Source: Segatella hominis
GTDB lineage: Bacteria; Bacteroidota; Bacteroidia; Bacteroidales; Bacteroidaceae
Length of the DNA stretch: 64,000 nucleotides
Assembly (NCBI RefSeq): GCF_019249725.2
Contig: NZ_CP137559.1
Location: forward strand, 2,253,501 to 2,317,500
Direction: 5' to 3'
The notes beneath the pieces were generated by a model. It did not search any database, was not told the DNA's origin, and saw only the letters and a list, made by a program, of their open reading frames with translations. Below are positions 26,401 to 35,487 of the stretch, one piece after another. Position 1 is the stretch's first letter. Every line of letters starts with the position of its first letter. A program made the position numbers and the translations under genes.

Positions 26401-29247
26401 CAGTACGGTTACATTAGGAGTAGCTCCACCATAGCGACCGAAGAAGAGTGAGTCACAGTCTTCAGTAAGTGTATAGGTATAAGTCTTAAGTTCCTTATCA
26501 TAATAAGGTGTGCTAAAGACTGCCTTGCCATCTCTTGTTGTATGGATTTCCATACCAATACCTGTTGTTTTAGGACCAGTATAAAGGCCAGTGATAGTGA
26601 TAATATCGCCTACCTTAAAACCACCATTATACTTGTCCTTGATAGACATATAGGTATATCTTCTGACATCATAGTTACTACCGAAGTTTATACATGGTAC
26701 AAGAGTTCCATTTATATTTTTTGTTCCATCTGTAACAGCGATATTCTCTTTCTGGCTACCGATGGTATTCCAGTTGTAGATAACATCATCTCCAGTTGGA
26801 GTTTTAGCCTTGAAGTTGGCTGTAAGTGAAATCGCAGCAGTTACAGTTGTTGTGTAAGTTGCATTTGCGCTAACGATCTTGTTGCTTGCATCTGTCCAGT
26901 TTACGAACTCATATTCCTCGTTTGGTGTTGCAGTAAATGTAAGAGAGGTGTTTTCCTCTACTTCTGAACCTGAGTTGACAGTTGTACCTGCATTTGCAAT
27001 GGTTACAGAACCACCTGTTCCTGCTGTAGCAGAAACTGTGTATTTCTTAACAGAAGAAATAGTTCCATAAACAACTTTAATAGATGTAACCTGAATTCCG
27101 CCCTTATTGGCACTATTTGTTGCTGTTACAGTACTGAGTTTATTGTCTGAATAGTTGTATGTATAGGTAAGTTTATCAGAACTTGTGACTCTTTTGGCAT
27201 CTGTTGGATCAAAAGTCAGTTCGCCTTTACCACTATTCATTATTGTATAGGTAATACTTTTGATGTACTTTCCTTCTGCAACTGAAATTGTAAATGCTGC
27301 GCTATTTGCAACTTTGATATCGCCACCAGATTCTTTTTTAACAGAACCTGCTAAGGTAGCAATTGTAACTATTTTTGATGCATCTGTCATTGGTGAGGAA
27401 TAGTTTTTCAGTTGATCAGCTGAAAAAGTTACAGTTCCATCACTCGCAGATCCATTATCACTACCACCATTATTATCTGTGCTACCATTATCAGTATTTG
27501 AGTTACTTTTGGCAGTTACAGTTGTTTCGCTTGTCTTAATAGTAGTGTTACCATTAGCAGTAGCTTCGCAGTAATAATTTCCACTTTCTCTTGGAGTATA
27601 AGTAGCAGATGTGGCATTTGCAATTTTTGCATTATCCTTATACCACTGATAAGAAACGGTACCATCACCATAAGCAGTTGCATCGAGGGTTCCTGCAGTA
27701 GTAGTGAAGTCATAACTTGGAGCTAAGTCCTTGGCAAACAGAATCTGCTTGCTGTCCTGGTTTTGGTAAGCACGCTCGTACTCAGTAGCAGCCATGATGA
27801 AGCCACCGAGAACCTTGCCCTCGGTATAATAATATTGAGATGTTGGTTCAGAAGATGTTACAACACTTGCATCTTTACCTTTCAGGTAATAATTATCATC
27901 TCCAGCACGACCATCTTTTCCTCCAAGACCTGCAGAAGTACAGCTATGAACCAACTGAATCGTACTGTTGTCTTTATTGTCATAAACCATAAATTGATTT
28001 ACCAATCCTTCGTATGCTTTCTTTGCGATAGGCTCGTAAGTTGCTTTGTCGAGAAGTCCGAGACGGATAGCTTTGAGATAACCGGCAGTAAAGATAGAAG
28101 AACAAGATGCCTCAAGGTAATTACCAGTAAGTGAAGCTGGAACCTTATCCATCACCTGATACCAGCAACCTGTAGTTTCATCTTGATATTTCTTTATTCC
28201 TGCAGCAAGGTCTGTCAAATAACCTTTGAAAGTGTTATAATAAGTATTATCTGTTGGCATTACTTCGAGTATGTCAACCAATGCGAGGAAATACCAAGCG
28301 TTGGCACGACCCCAGAAGGATGCAGAGTGATAGATTCCCTTTTCCTTGTCGATGCCAGCCCATGAAGAAGAAGCATTATCACCAGGATTAGCAGTAAAAC
28401 CATGATAAAGCAAACCTGTAGTTTTGTCGTAGAGTTGCGCCCATGTGATAGAAAATTGCTTAGCAATAATATCCCAGTCATTGTCAGAAATATTATTTGT
28501 CTTGCCTGTATGCTTGATAATCTGAGCAAGCAAGGCAGGTCCCATATACTGACCATCACACCACATCTGATCTGTATAGTCTGTAGATTTGTGGAACCAT
28601 CCGCCAAACATCGTTTTCTGAACATCGTTAGCATTAGTGTTGTCCAATGCGCTTTTTCCACTACCTATAATGTATGTTGTATTATAGGTTTTCATGTGTT
28701 CGATGACAGCATTTATCGCAGTATTAGCAACAGTTGTAGCCTCTTGAGATTTTAATTTTCCTGCAAGAATAGGAAAATACATCTTGGCTGCATTCATGTT
28801 GTCAAGAGTTATACTCGAAGTAGCATAAGGTGTGCCAGTAGCATAACCTTGTGCAGCATAGAACCAAGGCTTTGACCAGTCGAAATTCTCATAGAAATCG
28901 GCTGCTTCAAGAGAAGCTTTACCTACAAGACCAGCTACATAGTCGAAAGATCGACCAACTTCAGTCGTTCCATCAAGTTTGTACCAAGTAACGGGTGTCG
29001 TTTTATTACCATTATTGTCGTAATAATCAAAACCGAACTTCTTTTGATTTCCATAGAAATCGTGAAGTCGTGAATTAATCGCCCACTGCGAATAGCGGAC
29101 GCCAGAATTGAATTTTACACTCCCATTAGTATCTGCAGCCTTGACTCCTATGGCACAGAAGCACAGGAGCATTAGGGAAAGATACAAATAAGTGAAACCG
29201 CCCCCCCATCTCGAGAGGTTACGGGACATACGAGTTAGGTGTCTCAT
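23449..29247 (-). CDS. Secreted multidomain GH105-like unsaturated glycuronyl hydrolase with sorting tail
   Basis: 1932 residues. After a signal peptide (hydrophobic FTYLYLSLMLLCFCAIGVKA), residues about 45-495 are a GH105/GH88-type (alpha/alpha)6 domain: DQMWCDGQYMGPALL with the acid Asp, SASFWGRANAWYFLALVDIL, and EASCSSIFTAGYLKAIRL. Such enzymes remove unsaturated uronic acid left by pectate or rhamnogalacturonan lyases. Then come an Ig-like domain (VSYQWYKDNAKIANAT), a Ser/Asn/Gly linker, several beta-sandwich and BIG-type repeats, and an InlB-like bacterial repeat (NEEYEFVNWTDASN). The C-terminus (VYNINGQLV ... LPSGIYIINGKKYIK) looks like a type IX (type A) sorting signal, so the protein is probably on or outside the surface. 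A 7-G tract lies in the N-terminal codons (29201-29207). Met26 could act as an alternative start. Confidence 0.85.
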   Translation of the reverse strand: MRHLTRMSRNLSRWGGGFTYLYLSLMLLCFCAIGVKAADTNGSVKFNSGVRYSQWAINSRLHDFYGNQKKFGFDYYDNNGNKTTPVTWYKLDGTTEVGRSFDYVAGLVGKASLEAADFYENFDWSKPWFYAAQGYATGTPYATSSITLDNMNAAKMYFPILAGKLKSQEATTVANTAINAVIEHMKTYNTTYIIGSGKSALDNTNANDVQKTMFGGWFHKSTDYTDQMWCDGQYMGPALLAQIIKHTGKTNNISDNDWDIIAKQFSITWAQLYDKTTGLLYHGFTANPGDNASSSWAGIDKEKGIYHSASFWGRANAWYFLALVDILEVMPTDNTYYNTFKGYLTDLAAGIKKYQDETTGCWYQVMDKVPASLTGNYLEASCSSIFTAGYLKAIRLGLLDKATYEPIAKKAYEGLVNQFMVYDNKDNSTIQLVHSCTSAGLGGKDGRAGDDNYYLKGKDASVVTSSEPTSQYYYTEGKVLGGFIMAATEYERAYQNQDSKQILFAKDLAPSYDFTTTAGTLDATAYGDGTVSYQWYKDNAKIANATSATYTPRESGNYYCEATANGNTTIKTSETTVTAKSNSNTDNGSTDNNGGSDNGSASDGTVTFSADQLKNYSSPMTDASKIVTIATLAGSVKKESGGDIKVANSAAFTISVAEGKYIKSITYTIMNSGKGELTFDPTDAKRVTSSDKLTYTYNYSDNKLSTVTATNSANKGGIQVTSIKVVYGTISSVKKYTVSATAGTGGSVTIANAGTTVNSGSEVEENTSLTFTATPNEEYEFVNWTDASNKIVSANATYTTTVTAAISLTANFKAKTPTGDDVIYNWNTIGSQKENIAVTDGTKNINGTLVPCINFGSNYDVRRYTYMSIKDKYNGGFKVGDIITITGLYTGPKTTGIGMEIHTTRDGKAVFSTPYYDKELKTYTYTLTEDCDSLFFGRYGGATPNVTVLKVVRPAASAKQRLSANFDTNNIKVVTGTTSITLPNLTVKAGSTELTATSDYSVSYESDANEIATLNGTQVNFVSGKTGLVTITAKVTPKDATKYEGTEAYYQILIQDPTPLNISVTDIDMNTTDAEIKEPVVKVYGENDQLLKLGTDYTLSYSASNGGPVSFPDGKLTVAGSKYNWTVGVSSITVTATPTESMGKGYTAGSVDFTYTVTKGLITPKFLDVFSGANIKLAVKTGGKDNFNTFTVPLIYDGEDVSSYFDYTYEITSTSTANTQNVNGNMLTYYPKNAGTYTVKVSATVKKNEKDPTLDYTDVYAAPSSITFILDVKANYIRPVVKLNPVSVNMYTGTREDAPDVTITDYNTGKVIDESNYHVSWTTFTPGICKVDANGNIEAVSEGDGKIRVVVKGDKMESTTAFLKVLVDDPAMYRVRGTGDYGNQKRMWNQDKTLSVVLGGWLFPNPVATNGPESSPQQGPSAEGLSAASHWGTDKNLSSLPKWKLTGFDYYVVGDKNKNARQENGSNALPETTNIYSADFKSYTGTIKDNMFNVPCSGSFLEFNPATNGKVTVHIFQNGAFDSGVYRPQRRVFVMDEAGNFVESEAHIETTSGKPTGGIQPISSYKWDLNPKGKDTAPTIEEVRSHFNGIPNTFDMTANAFKNDVYESLLSNDLVPNAAAGKGNGSLGWSVLADSPVTYIFKVKAGKTYYLYNFGSKIGFYGFSFDEGETKPTVDPVNYNADDANANNVVEKTAEGHVAQVKIERKMVANRWTTCVLPFSLNRQQVDAIFGPAYSATAKEGTQILYFDHIEGNKAYFVRHAYNTIVAGKPFLIKPTKNIESINTADVTDYKYVTIENIEPNDWCKSNGYVWTSSYNTMNIAKNDYFIGASDGKFKAYSANSGTVKGFRGFLKANLPAGAKPVMLSISTSSITDGNDGETTGIEDLIITTDGELMPANSRVYNINGQLVSEDASSFQSLPSGIYIINGKKYIK
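29201..29207 (-). repeat. Homopolymer tract (7 G on the coding strand) in the GH105 gene
   Basis: Seven C on the plus strand, encoding Trp-Gly-Gly-Gly just before the signal peptide core. Slippage would shift the frame before the signal peptide. Confidence 0.8.
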
Positions 29248-29354
29248 TTACTTTTTGTATGGTTTTTATTCAATACTGCGTTAAATTAATATTTAATCGT
29301 CTGTAAATCAATAACTTATATTAAGAAGTGCTTATGAAAACTTAACTGTAAAAA

Positions 29355-29386
29355 GTTGGTCAAGTCGCTGATTTTCAGTAACTTTG
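29355..29386 (+). promoter_or_regulatory. Transposase promoter
   Basis: -33 GTTG (29355-29358), 20 nt, and -7 TAACTTTG (29379-29386), 26 nt before the transposase start. Confidence 0.7.
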
Positions 29387-29411
29387 TAGATCACGACAAA
29401 TACAATATTAC

Positions 29412-30635
29412 ATGAATACAGGACTTGACCAATATATGGATATCTTTAAAGATGCAGTTGAAGATTCAGCTGCAAAGATAACAAAAAGTTTCGAGAAAAT
29501 ACTCATCGAGGTGATAATTTTGTTCATGGTAATACCAAGAAAGATAAATTTCACCCAAATGGGGAGGTATGGCTTGCATGTTGAGCAAACCTATCGCAAC
29601 GCATTCGGCTTGAAAAAGTCGAAGTGCATTGATTGGCTCAAACTTAATGTCTCACTTGCCAAGCGCTTCTTGGGTAAACAGGGAAGATGGGCTATTGCCA
29701 TTGATCCCAGCTACATCAGTAAAGCTGGCAAGAAAACACCACATATCGGTCGTTTTTGGTCAGGATGTGCTCAGTCTGTTAAACATGGTCTCGAAATCAT
29801 GGGTATTGGCCTCATTGATATTGATGCCAAAGACTGCATGATGTTAAAAGCACACCAGTCGCTAAGTAATAAAGAACTGAGTCTTAGAAACAAGACTATG
29901 GTAGATTTCTATATCAGCGTCATTAAGCGTTACCGCAAGGAACTTCTTAAACTCTCAACCCTCATAGTTGCAGATGCTTACTTCTCTACAAGTACATTTG
30001 TTAATGGGATAAAGAAAGAAGGGTTCTCTTTGATAAGCCGCTTTCGTGACAATGCTTGTCTCTTTTATGTCTATGCTGGTCCACGTACTGGAAAACGTGG
30101 TCGCCCCAAGACCAAGGATGGCAAGATTGATATGAAGAATCTTGACCTCACTCGAATGGAGAAGATGGAGATGAAAGATATAGAAGGAACAGCTTATACT
30201 TTGATAGCCTATTCCAAGGCACTCAGGTGTAAAGTTAGACTTGTCATCTGGCAGATGCCGAATGGCAAGAAGAAACTATTCTTCTCTACAGACACCTCAC
30301 TTTCGGGTGAAGAAGTACTTCTTTATTATAGAACCAGGTTCCAGATCGAATTTTGCTTTCGTGACGCCAAAGGCTATACTGGTCTTATGGACTGCCAGGC
30401 TCGCGATAAGTGGAAACTCGATTTTGCTTTCAATGCTTCGTTCACATCACTAAATGTTGCCAAGGTAACTATGAAGGAGATGGGAATGGAATATTCTATG
30501 TCTTCATTCAAGTCACTGATGACCAACATTTATCTGGTGAAACGAATTTTTAAAGCAAGCGGGTACACCCCGAACCGAACTTTAATTAGCAAGATTTTCA
30601 AAGATCTCTCGTGCTTACAGCGTATAGCTGCTTAG
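29412..30635 (+). CDS. IS4-family DDE transposase
   Basis: 407 residues, full length. DDE residues sit in WAIAIDPSYISKAG (first Asp), LIVADAYFSTS (second Asp) and YRTRFQIEFCFRDAK (Glu). The last stretch fits the IS4 signature Y-x2-R-x3-E-x6-K exactly. The frame has no stops, so the enzyme is probably active. It has its own promoter and no passenger gene. Confidence 0.9.
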   Translation: MNTGLDQYMDIFKDAVEDSAAKITKSFEKILIEVIILFMVIPRKINFTQMGRYGLHVEQTYRNAFGLKKSKCIDWLKLNVSLAKRFLGKQGRWAIAIDPSYISKAGKKTPHIGRFWSGCAQSVKHGLEIMGIGLIDIDAKDCMMLKAHQSLSNKELSLRNKTMVDFYISVIKRYRKELLKLSTLIVADAYFSTSTFVNGIKKEGFSLISRFRDNACLFYVYAGPRTGKRGRPKTKDGKIDMKNLDLTRMEKMEMKDIEGTAYTLIAYSKALRCKVRLVIWQMPNGKKKLFFSTDTSLSGEEVLLYYRTRFQIEFCFRDAKGYTGLMDCQARDKWKLDFAFNASFTSLNVAKVTMKEMGMEYSMSSFKSLMTNIYLVKRIFKASGYTPNRTLISKIFKDLSCLQRIAA

Positions 30636-30844
30636 CACATTATTGAATTATTAACGAACTATTGTTTATTGAATTATTGAGTTTATAACATCATCTTGAT
30701 TATATCAATCATCATGGTGGAAAAGCACACCCCTGTGCAATTCCGACTGCAAAATTACAAAAAAACAGATTATAATATATTTCAAATACGTTAAAAGAAT
30801 ACGTAATCGTTTACGAAAACGTAACATTCACAAGATTAAAAACT

Positions 30845-32771
30845 TAATCGAGTAGGAGGAAAACGAAGTAGTTTTTCTCCTACTTTTCGTTTTCCGACCT
30901 CTCACACCACCGTACGTGCGGTTCCGCATACGGCGGTTCCTATTTTTGGGTGCCATTCGATGTATGAACCCATCAGTGTAGCATAGCCTGCCATGCTCAA
31001 CTTTTCGTTGGTTATCGCATGACATAGTATATAACTGCCAGCTATGCGCCAATAACCCAAACGACTATTGCCCCACATGTAAGCTTGGTATTTGTCTATA
31101 CCGCACTTTACCAAGTTGGCAACTCTCGTTTTCACCCTCTTCCACGACTTCCATATACACATACGTAGCCGTCGCCTTAGCCACTCATCCATGTCTATGA
31201 GAAAACGTTTCATGTTGGCAAGGTGATAGTAACCTACCCAACCCTTTATGTACTCTTCAAGTTTTTGCTTCCTCTTGGCATATCCCCAACCATTGCTTCG
31301 GGAAGTCAACTCCTTGAGTTTGGCTTTCATCTTGGCTTTGGCTTTTGGATGCACAGTGAGTTGGCATTTGCCTTTCATTACATAAAAGGAGTAGCCAAGG
31401 TATTTCACACCTTGCACATAGGACACAAATGTCTTATCCCTGTTCACCTTTAGATGAAGTTTTCCTTCGATGAATCGGGTTATGGATTCCTTCACGCGCT
31501 TGGCTGCACGCTTGGACTTACAAAATATCATCGAGTCATCGGCGTAGCGAACAAAAGGGAGACCTCGACGTGTGAGTTCCTTGTCCAACTCGTTGAGCAT
31601 GATATTACTCAAAAGCGGACTTAACGGTCCTCCTTGTGGAGTGCCTTCCTCACTTGTCTCGAACATTCCTTTGTTCATCACACCACTGCGGAGATATTTG
31701 TGGATAAGGCTTATTACCCTGCCATCCTTTATCGTGCGGCTGAGGATTTCTATGAGTTTGCTGTGGCTCACCGTGTCGAAGAAACGCTCCAAGTCGAGGT
31801 CAACCACATAGATGTAGCCTTCATCGACCATTTTCTGCGCACTTCTCAGGGCATCATGGCAACCTCTTCTCGGACGAAAGCCGTAGCTTCTTGGAGAGAA
31901 TTGGCGCTCATAGATGGGGGTTAGGGTCTGATTGATGGCTTGTTGAACCAGACGGTCTATGACCGTGGGGATGCCCAACAGGCGCATCTTGCCATTGTCT
32001 TTGGGTATCTCTACCCTTTTAACTGGGTTCGGACGGTATGAACCGTCAAGCAAGGAACGGATTAGGACATCCTTATTAGCCAAGAGCCAAGGGAGCATTT
32101 GCTCACATGACATCTTGTCGATACCGCTACAGCCCTTGTTACGCTGCACTGCCTTGTAGGCTTTGAGCAAGTTATCGGGACTGATGATGCGCTCCAATAG
32201 GTGTTCCTTATCGAATGGTACTTCCACGATGTTGTCTTCACATATCCACATGAAGGTCTGCGCTCCCACATATCCTTCGGATTCCGTCCTATCTTTCTGT
32301 GGGCAGCCCTTGACTTCTGCCAATGTTTTCTGCATTCTTTCCTTCATAAGGTACGTTTCAATTACTATCGTTTAATTTATAGGTTCTGCCCTTCATGGAG
32401 TGTTATCGAGAACTCCACTACTATGGCATCTGCTGACTTCTCACGGCAAGCTTTACTCCATGACTTTCGTAAAAGCAACTAATCGCCATGTCCGTGAGAC
32501 CTCCTCGGATAAGGGCTTATTCTTTCCATCTTATACCCACTTCATTTACACCAACCATTCCGAATAGCTATAGGACTTTGATTTGTTTGGCAATCTCATC
32601 CATGGTCAAATGCCTTGTATGAAGTTTCTGTGCGTTAGGTCAGATGTTTGCCGCAAGCTTCTTTCAGATTCCACCTCGCAATGGACACCCTTGCTATTGG
32701 CTATACGATTCCCGCTATTGGGGCTCGTTAGGGACTTGCACCCATTAGAATAAGCTCATGCCGAGCATACC
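30845..32771 (-). mobile_element. Group II intron, copy 1 (class C-like)
   Basis: About 1.93 kb, minus strand, with the maturase ORF inside and RNA domains I-IV in 32348-32771. Near the 3' end, 30888-30945 on the minus strand, is a domain V-like hairpin (AACCGCCGTATGCGG, CCGCACGTACGGTGG). A domain VI-like stem follows (GGAAAACGAAAAGTAG ... CTACTTCGTTTTCC) and then CTCGAT at the 3' end. It looks identical to the copy at 51207-53133. The 5' end sits directly after the T-run of the greA terminator, the insertion preference of class C introns. Exact ends are set by where the two copies stop matching. Confidence 0.9.
30902..32347 (-). CDS. ltrA: Group II intron reverse transcriptase/maturase
   Basis: 481 residues, intact. 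Reverse transcriptase blocks are clear: RYGFRPRRGCHDAL-like SYGFRPRRGCHDALRS, VVDLDLERFFDTVSHSKL, GTPQGGPLSPLLSNIMLNEL, and the catalytic FVRYADDSMIF. The C-terminal maturase domain follows (LEEYIKGWVGYYHLANM). There is no HNH endonuclease domain, which agrees with class C introns that rely on other DNA ends for priming. It splices its host RNA and drives retrohoming. The sequence is the same as in the second copy at 51264. Confidence 0.95.
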   Translation of the reverse strand: MKERMQKTLAEVKGCPQKDRTESEGYVGAQTFMWICEDNIVEVPFDKEHLLERIISPDNLLKAYKAVQRNKGCSGIDKMSCEQMLPWLLANKDVLIRSLLDGSYRPNPVKRVEIPKDNGKMRLLGIPTVIDRLVQQAINQTLTPIYERQFSPRSYGFRPRRGCHDALRSAQKMVDEGYIYVVDLDLERFFDTVSHSKLIEILSRTIKDGRVISLIHKYLRSGVMNKGMFETSEEGTPQGGPLSPLLSNIMLNELDKELTRRGLPFVRYADDSMIFCKSKRAAKRVKESITRFIEGKLHLKVNRDKTFVSYVQGVKYLGYSFYVMKGKCQLTVHPKAKAKMKAKLKELTSRSNGWGYAKRKQKLEEYIKGWVGYYHLANMKRFLIDMDEWLRRRLRMCIWKSWKRVKTRVANLVKCGIDKYQAYMWGNSRLGYWRIAGSYILCHAITNEKLSMAGYATLMGSYIEWHPKIGTAVCGTARTVV

Positions 32772-32804
32772 AAAAAAAAGGAATGACCGAAATTCAGCCA
32801 TTCC
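32772..32804 (-). terminator. greA terminator, intron insertion site
   Basis: Minus strand: stem GGAATG...CATTCC (32780-32804) and an 8-T tract (32772-32779). The group II intron begins right after the T-tract. Confidence 0.85.
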
Positions 32805-32880
32805 CTATATTCAAAAATTCCACAATATTTTCTGATTATTCCTCAATAATCCTCATTACAGTGCCACGCTATCTGAGGCA

Positions 32881-33345
32881 TTATAATTCCACACTTTCCA
32901 CGCGGAATTTGAGCAAGCCAGCAGGTACCTTTACCACTACTTCTTCGCCTGCCTTCTTACCCAAGAGAGCCTTGCCGATAGGAGACTTGATAGAGATTTT
33001 GCCATTATGAAGGTCCGCCTCATGAGGATTGACAATGCTATAGGTCATACTGCACTTGGTGGAAAGATTGGTAATTCTTACCTTGCTCAACAGTCCTACA
33101 GTATCGCTCTTAAGACGGGACTTGTCAATGACACGGGCATTCTCCAAGACCTTCTGCTTGAAGCTGATCCGACTCAACAGTTTACCCTGTTCACGCTTGG
33201 CAGCATGATATTCAAAGTTTTCACTGAGGTCACCCTTGTCACGAGCCTCAGCGATAGCATCACGCACGGCTGGCAACTCCACATTCACCATGTGCTGAAG
33301 CTCGGCTACGAGTTCGTCATAGCCTTCTTGAGACATATATTCCAT
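32881..33345 (-). CDS. greA: Transcription elongation factor GreA
   Basis: 154 residues, normal length. GreA enters the RNA polymerase secondary channel and triggers cleavage of backtracked RNA. The N-terminal coiled coil carries ARDKGDLSENFEYHAAKREQ with the acidic tip residues. The C-terminal FKBP-like domain ends in SPIGKALLGKKAGEEVVVKV. It has its own promoter at 33405-33435 and terminator, and is divergent from the MutS-like gene. Confidence 0.96.
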   Translation of the reverse strand: MEYMSQEGYDELVAELQHMVNVELPAVRDAIAEARDKGDLSENFEYHAAKREQGKLLSRISFKQKVLENARVIDKSRLKSDTVGLLSKVRITNLSTKCSMTYSIVNPHEADLHNGKISIKSPIGKALLGKKAGEEVVVKVPAGLLKFRVESVEL

Positions 33346-33404
33346 AATCTTCTAAACTTATATTTTTTCTATCGTTCTTATTGACTGATTATAATTCTGG
33401 GGTG

Positions 33405-33435
33405 CAAAGGTACGGGGAATAAATGGAAACACAAA
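33405..33435 (-). promoter_or_regulatory. greA promoter
   Basis: Minus strand: -33 TTTG (33432-33435), 19 nt, -7 TACCTTTG (33405-33412). Confidence 0.75.
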
Positions 33436-33485
33436 GAAAAATTCCACAAATATTCGCATAAAAGACTTAAAAATAGGTAACTTTA

Positions 33486-33517
33486 TTTGGTCAGCTTTGT
33501 TTTTATCCCTATTTTTG
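33486..33517 (+). promoter_or_regulatory. Promoter of the MutS-like gene
   Basis: -33 TTTG (33486-33489), 20 nt, -7 TATTTTTG (33510-33517), about 70 nt before the start at 33590. Confidence 0.75.
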
Positions 33518-33589
33518 CACCCCATAAACAGTTTATCATCGTGCCATCATCTATCGCTGATACATGGCAAATAAAACAAGCAGACAATC

Positions 33590-35419
33590 ATGAATATCAA
33601 AGAGAATTATCAGAAATACGCAAATCAATATGCTTCGGAGTTGACTGCCCTGAAGCGCAAGAATACGGGATTTATCACAGGCGAACTGTTGGCTTTCGGA
33701 GGCATCCTAAGTTTCCTGATCTGCTATTTTGCATGCGATGGCGACACCCGTCATTTTCTGGTGGGAGCCGTTCTGTGCCTGGCAGTCTATTTCATTATCC
33801 GCCGCATCGACGACCGCCACAAGGAGAAGATAGAACAACTGGCTGCCCTGCTCAAGGTCTATCAGAATGAAATCAAGGCCTGGGAGGGTGACTTCTCTCC
33901 TTTTGAAACAGGCGGACAGTATCTGAACCCGCAGCATTCCTATGCCTTCGACCTCGATGTCTTCGGCAAGGATTCCCTCTTCAACCGCATCTGCCGCACC
34001 ATCACATCGGGCGGTTCTGACAGATTAGCTGCCAACCTCACCCGTGAAACCCCTCTCTCTCTGGAGGAAATTCGTAAAAGAGCGGAACTGCAGAAGGAAA
34101 TCGCAACCCCCGACTGGCGCATGGACTTTCTGGCACTTGGCGAAAGAAACTGCAAGAAGATAGATTCAGCAGCCGTGGCTGAGGCGATGCAGAAAGTTTC
34201 CCAGATGGAAGTACCGGGATGGTTTGGTTCCCCGATTTCACTCGTCCTCGGTTGGCTGGCAATCATCGGCATCATCGGTTCTGTCGTCCTTTCTATCTGC
34301 TCCGTCATCTCCATCAACATCCCCCTGTGGTGGGTCATGCTGCAGTACATGGTGGTATTCTTCGTTTGCAAGCAAACCCTCGACAAGATAGACAGTAATG
34401 GCGGTAAGCTCCGTCATCAGCTCATCGCCTACTCACAGATTCTCCGTCTCATCGCCCAGCGCGATTTCCAGAGCCAGTTGGGCAGGGAGATGCAGGAATC
34501 GCTCGCCGATGCATTGCCATCATTCGCCCAACTGGAAAAGATACTGAAGGGTTACGACCGACGGGGCAACTTCCTCGGTCTGTTCTTCACCGATGCCTTC
34601 ATGCTCAGCGACTTCTTCCTGGTGCGCAGTTTTCTGAAATGGAAGAATACCTATATGGTGAAGATGGAGGAATGGATGAACGTGATCAGCGAGATGGATG
34701 CAATGGTTTCAATGGCCGACTTCCGATACAATCATCCCGAAGCCAACGAACCGGAACTGCAAGATTTGCCAGAAATCATCTTCGAGGGAAAGAACCTTTA
34801 TCATCCTTTCCTCGGTGCCAAGGCGGTGAAGAACGATTTCACGGTCAAGGACGGCAACTACTATATCATCACGGGAGCCAACATGGCGGGCAAGAGTACC
34901 TTCCTCCGTTCATTGGGCGTGAATTATATCTTAGCGATGGCAGGAATGCCTGTCTTTGCCGACCATCTGAAGATTTCCCGCTTCAGAATGTTCTCCAGCA
35001 TGAGAACTACAGACGACCTGACGCATGGCATCTCTTACTTCAATGCAGAACTGATCCGACTGGAAGAACTGTTGAAATTCTGCAAGGGAAGTGCAAGCGG
35101 TGAGAGAAGCGAGAGACTGAAAACCCTCATTATTCTTGATGAAATTCTGAAGGGCACCAATTCGCTGGACAAGTTGAACGGTTCCAGAAAATTCCTCGAA
35201 GCCATCGCCAAGTTGCCTGTTAGCGGCATCATTGCCACCCACGACCTGGAACTCTCCAAGATGGAGAATGACCCGTCGGGCAAGTTCCACAACTTCTGTT
35301 TCGAGATAGACTTAGGCACGGATGTCACCTATACTTATAAGATACAGCGAGGCGTGGCAAGAAACCAGAATGCCACCTTCCTGCTAAATAAGATTCTGGA
35401 GAAAAACTTCGGGGAATAA
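33590..35419 (+). CDS. MutS-family ATPase with membrane segments
   Basis: 609 residues, shorter than MutS (about 850) and lacking the mismatch-binding N-terminal domain. Two hydrophobic spans near residues 32-72 and another pair near 215-265 suggest a membrane-associated protein. The C-terminal MutS ATPase is intact: Walker A GANMAGKSTFLRSLG (about 428), SSMRTTDDLTHGISYFNAEL, and Walker B LIILDEILKGTNSLDK (about 512). A switch His follows in GIIATHDLELS. Known members (MutS-related, COG0249-like) have no settled role; mismatch repair is not expected. It is transcribed alone from its own promoter. Confidence 0.85.
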   Translation: MNIKENYQKYANQYASELTALKRKNTGFITGELLAFGGILSFLICYFACDGDTRHFLVGAVLCLAVYFIIRRIDDRHKEKIEQLAALLKVYQNEIKAWEGDFSPFETGGQYLNPQHSYAFDLDVFGKDSLFNRICRTITSGGSDRLAANLTRETPLSLEEIRKRAELQKEIATPDWRMDFLALGERNCKKIDSAAVAEAMQKVSQMEVPGWFGSPISLVLGWLAIIGIIGSVVLSICSVISINIPLWWVMLQYMVVFFVCKQTLDKIDSNGGKLRHQLIAYSQILRLIAQRDFQSQLGREMQESLADALPSFAQLEKILKGYDRRGNFLGLFFTDAFMLSDFFLVRSFLKWKNTYMVKMEEWMNVISEMDAMVSMADFRYNHPEANEPELQDLPEIIFEGKNLYHPFLGAKAVKNDFTVKDGNYYIITGANMAGKSTFLRSLGVNYILAMAGMPVFADHLKISRFRMFSSMRTTDDLTHGISYFNAELIRLEELLKFCKGSASGERSERLKTLIILDEILKGTNSLDKLNGSRKFLEAIAKLPVSGIIATHDLELSKMENDPSGKFHNFCFEIDLGTDVTYTYKIQRGVARNQNATFLLNKILEKNFGE

Positions 35420-35487
35420 GCAGAAAGGTTCCCTGCCCATCTCACAGAATAAATACGGCGCAGGGCTTGAAATCATTATTTTTAGGT

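Larger units (their letters stand above)
29340..30640 (+). mobile_element. IS4-family insertion sequence (ends not defined)
   Basis: Built around the transposase at 29412-30635. I could not find matching terminal inverted repeats or a target duplication by eye, so the limits are approximate. It lies between the GH105 gene and the group II intron and does not visibly break a gene. The 30636-30844 stretch to its right is AT-rich and gene-free. Confidence 0.65.

Noticed and set aside
29340..30700. Terminal inverted repeats and target duplication of the IS4 element
   Set aside because: Several A/T-rich look-alikes exist, but no convincing matched pair was found by eye.
33590..35419. Housekeeping MutS
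   Set aside because: Lacks the mismatch-recognition N-terminus and has membrane segments.
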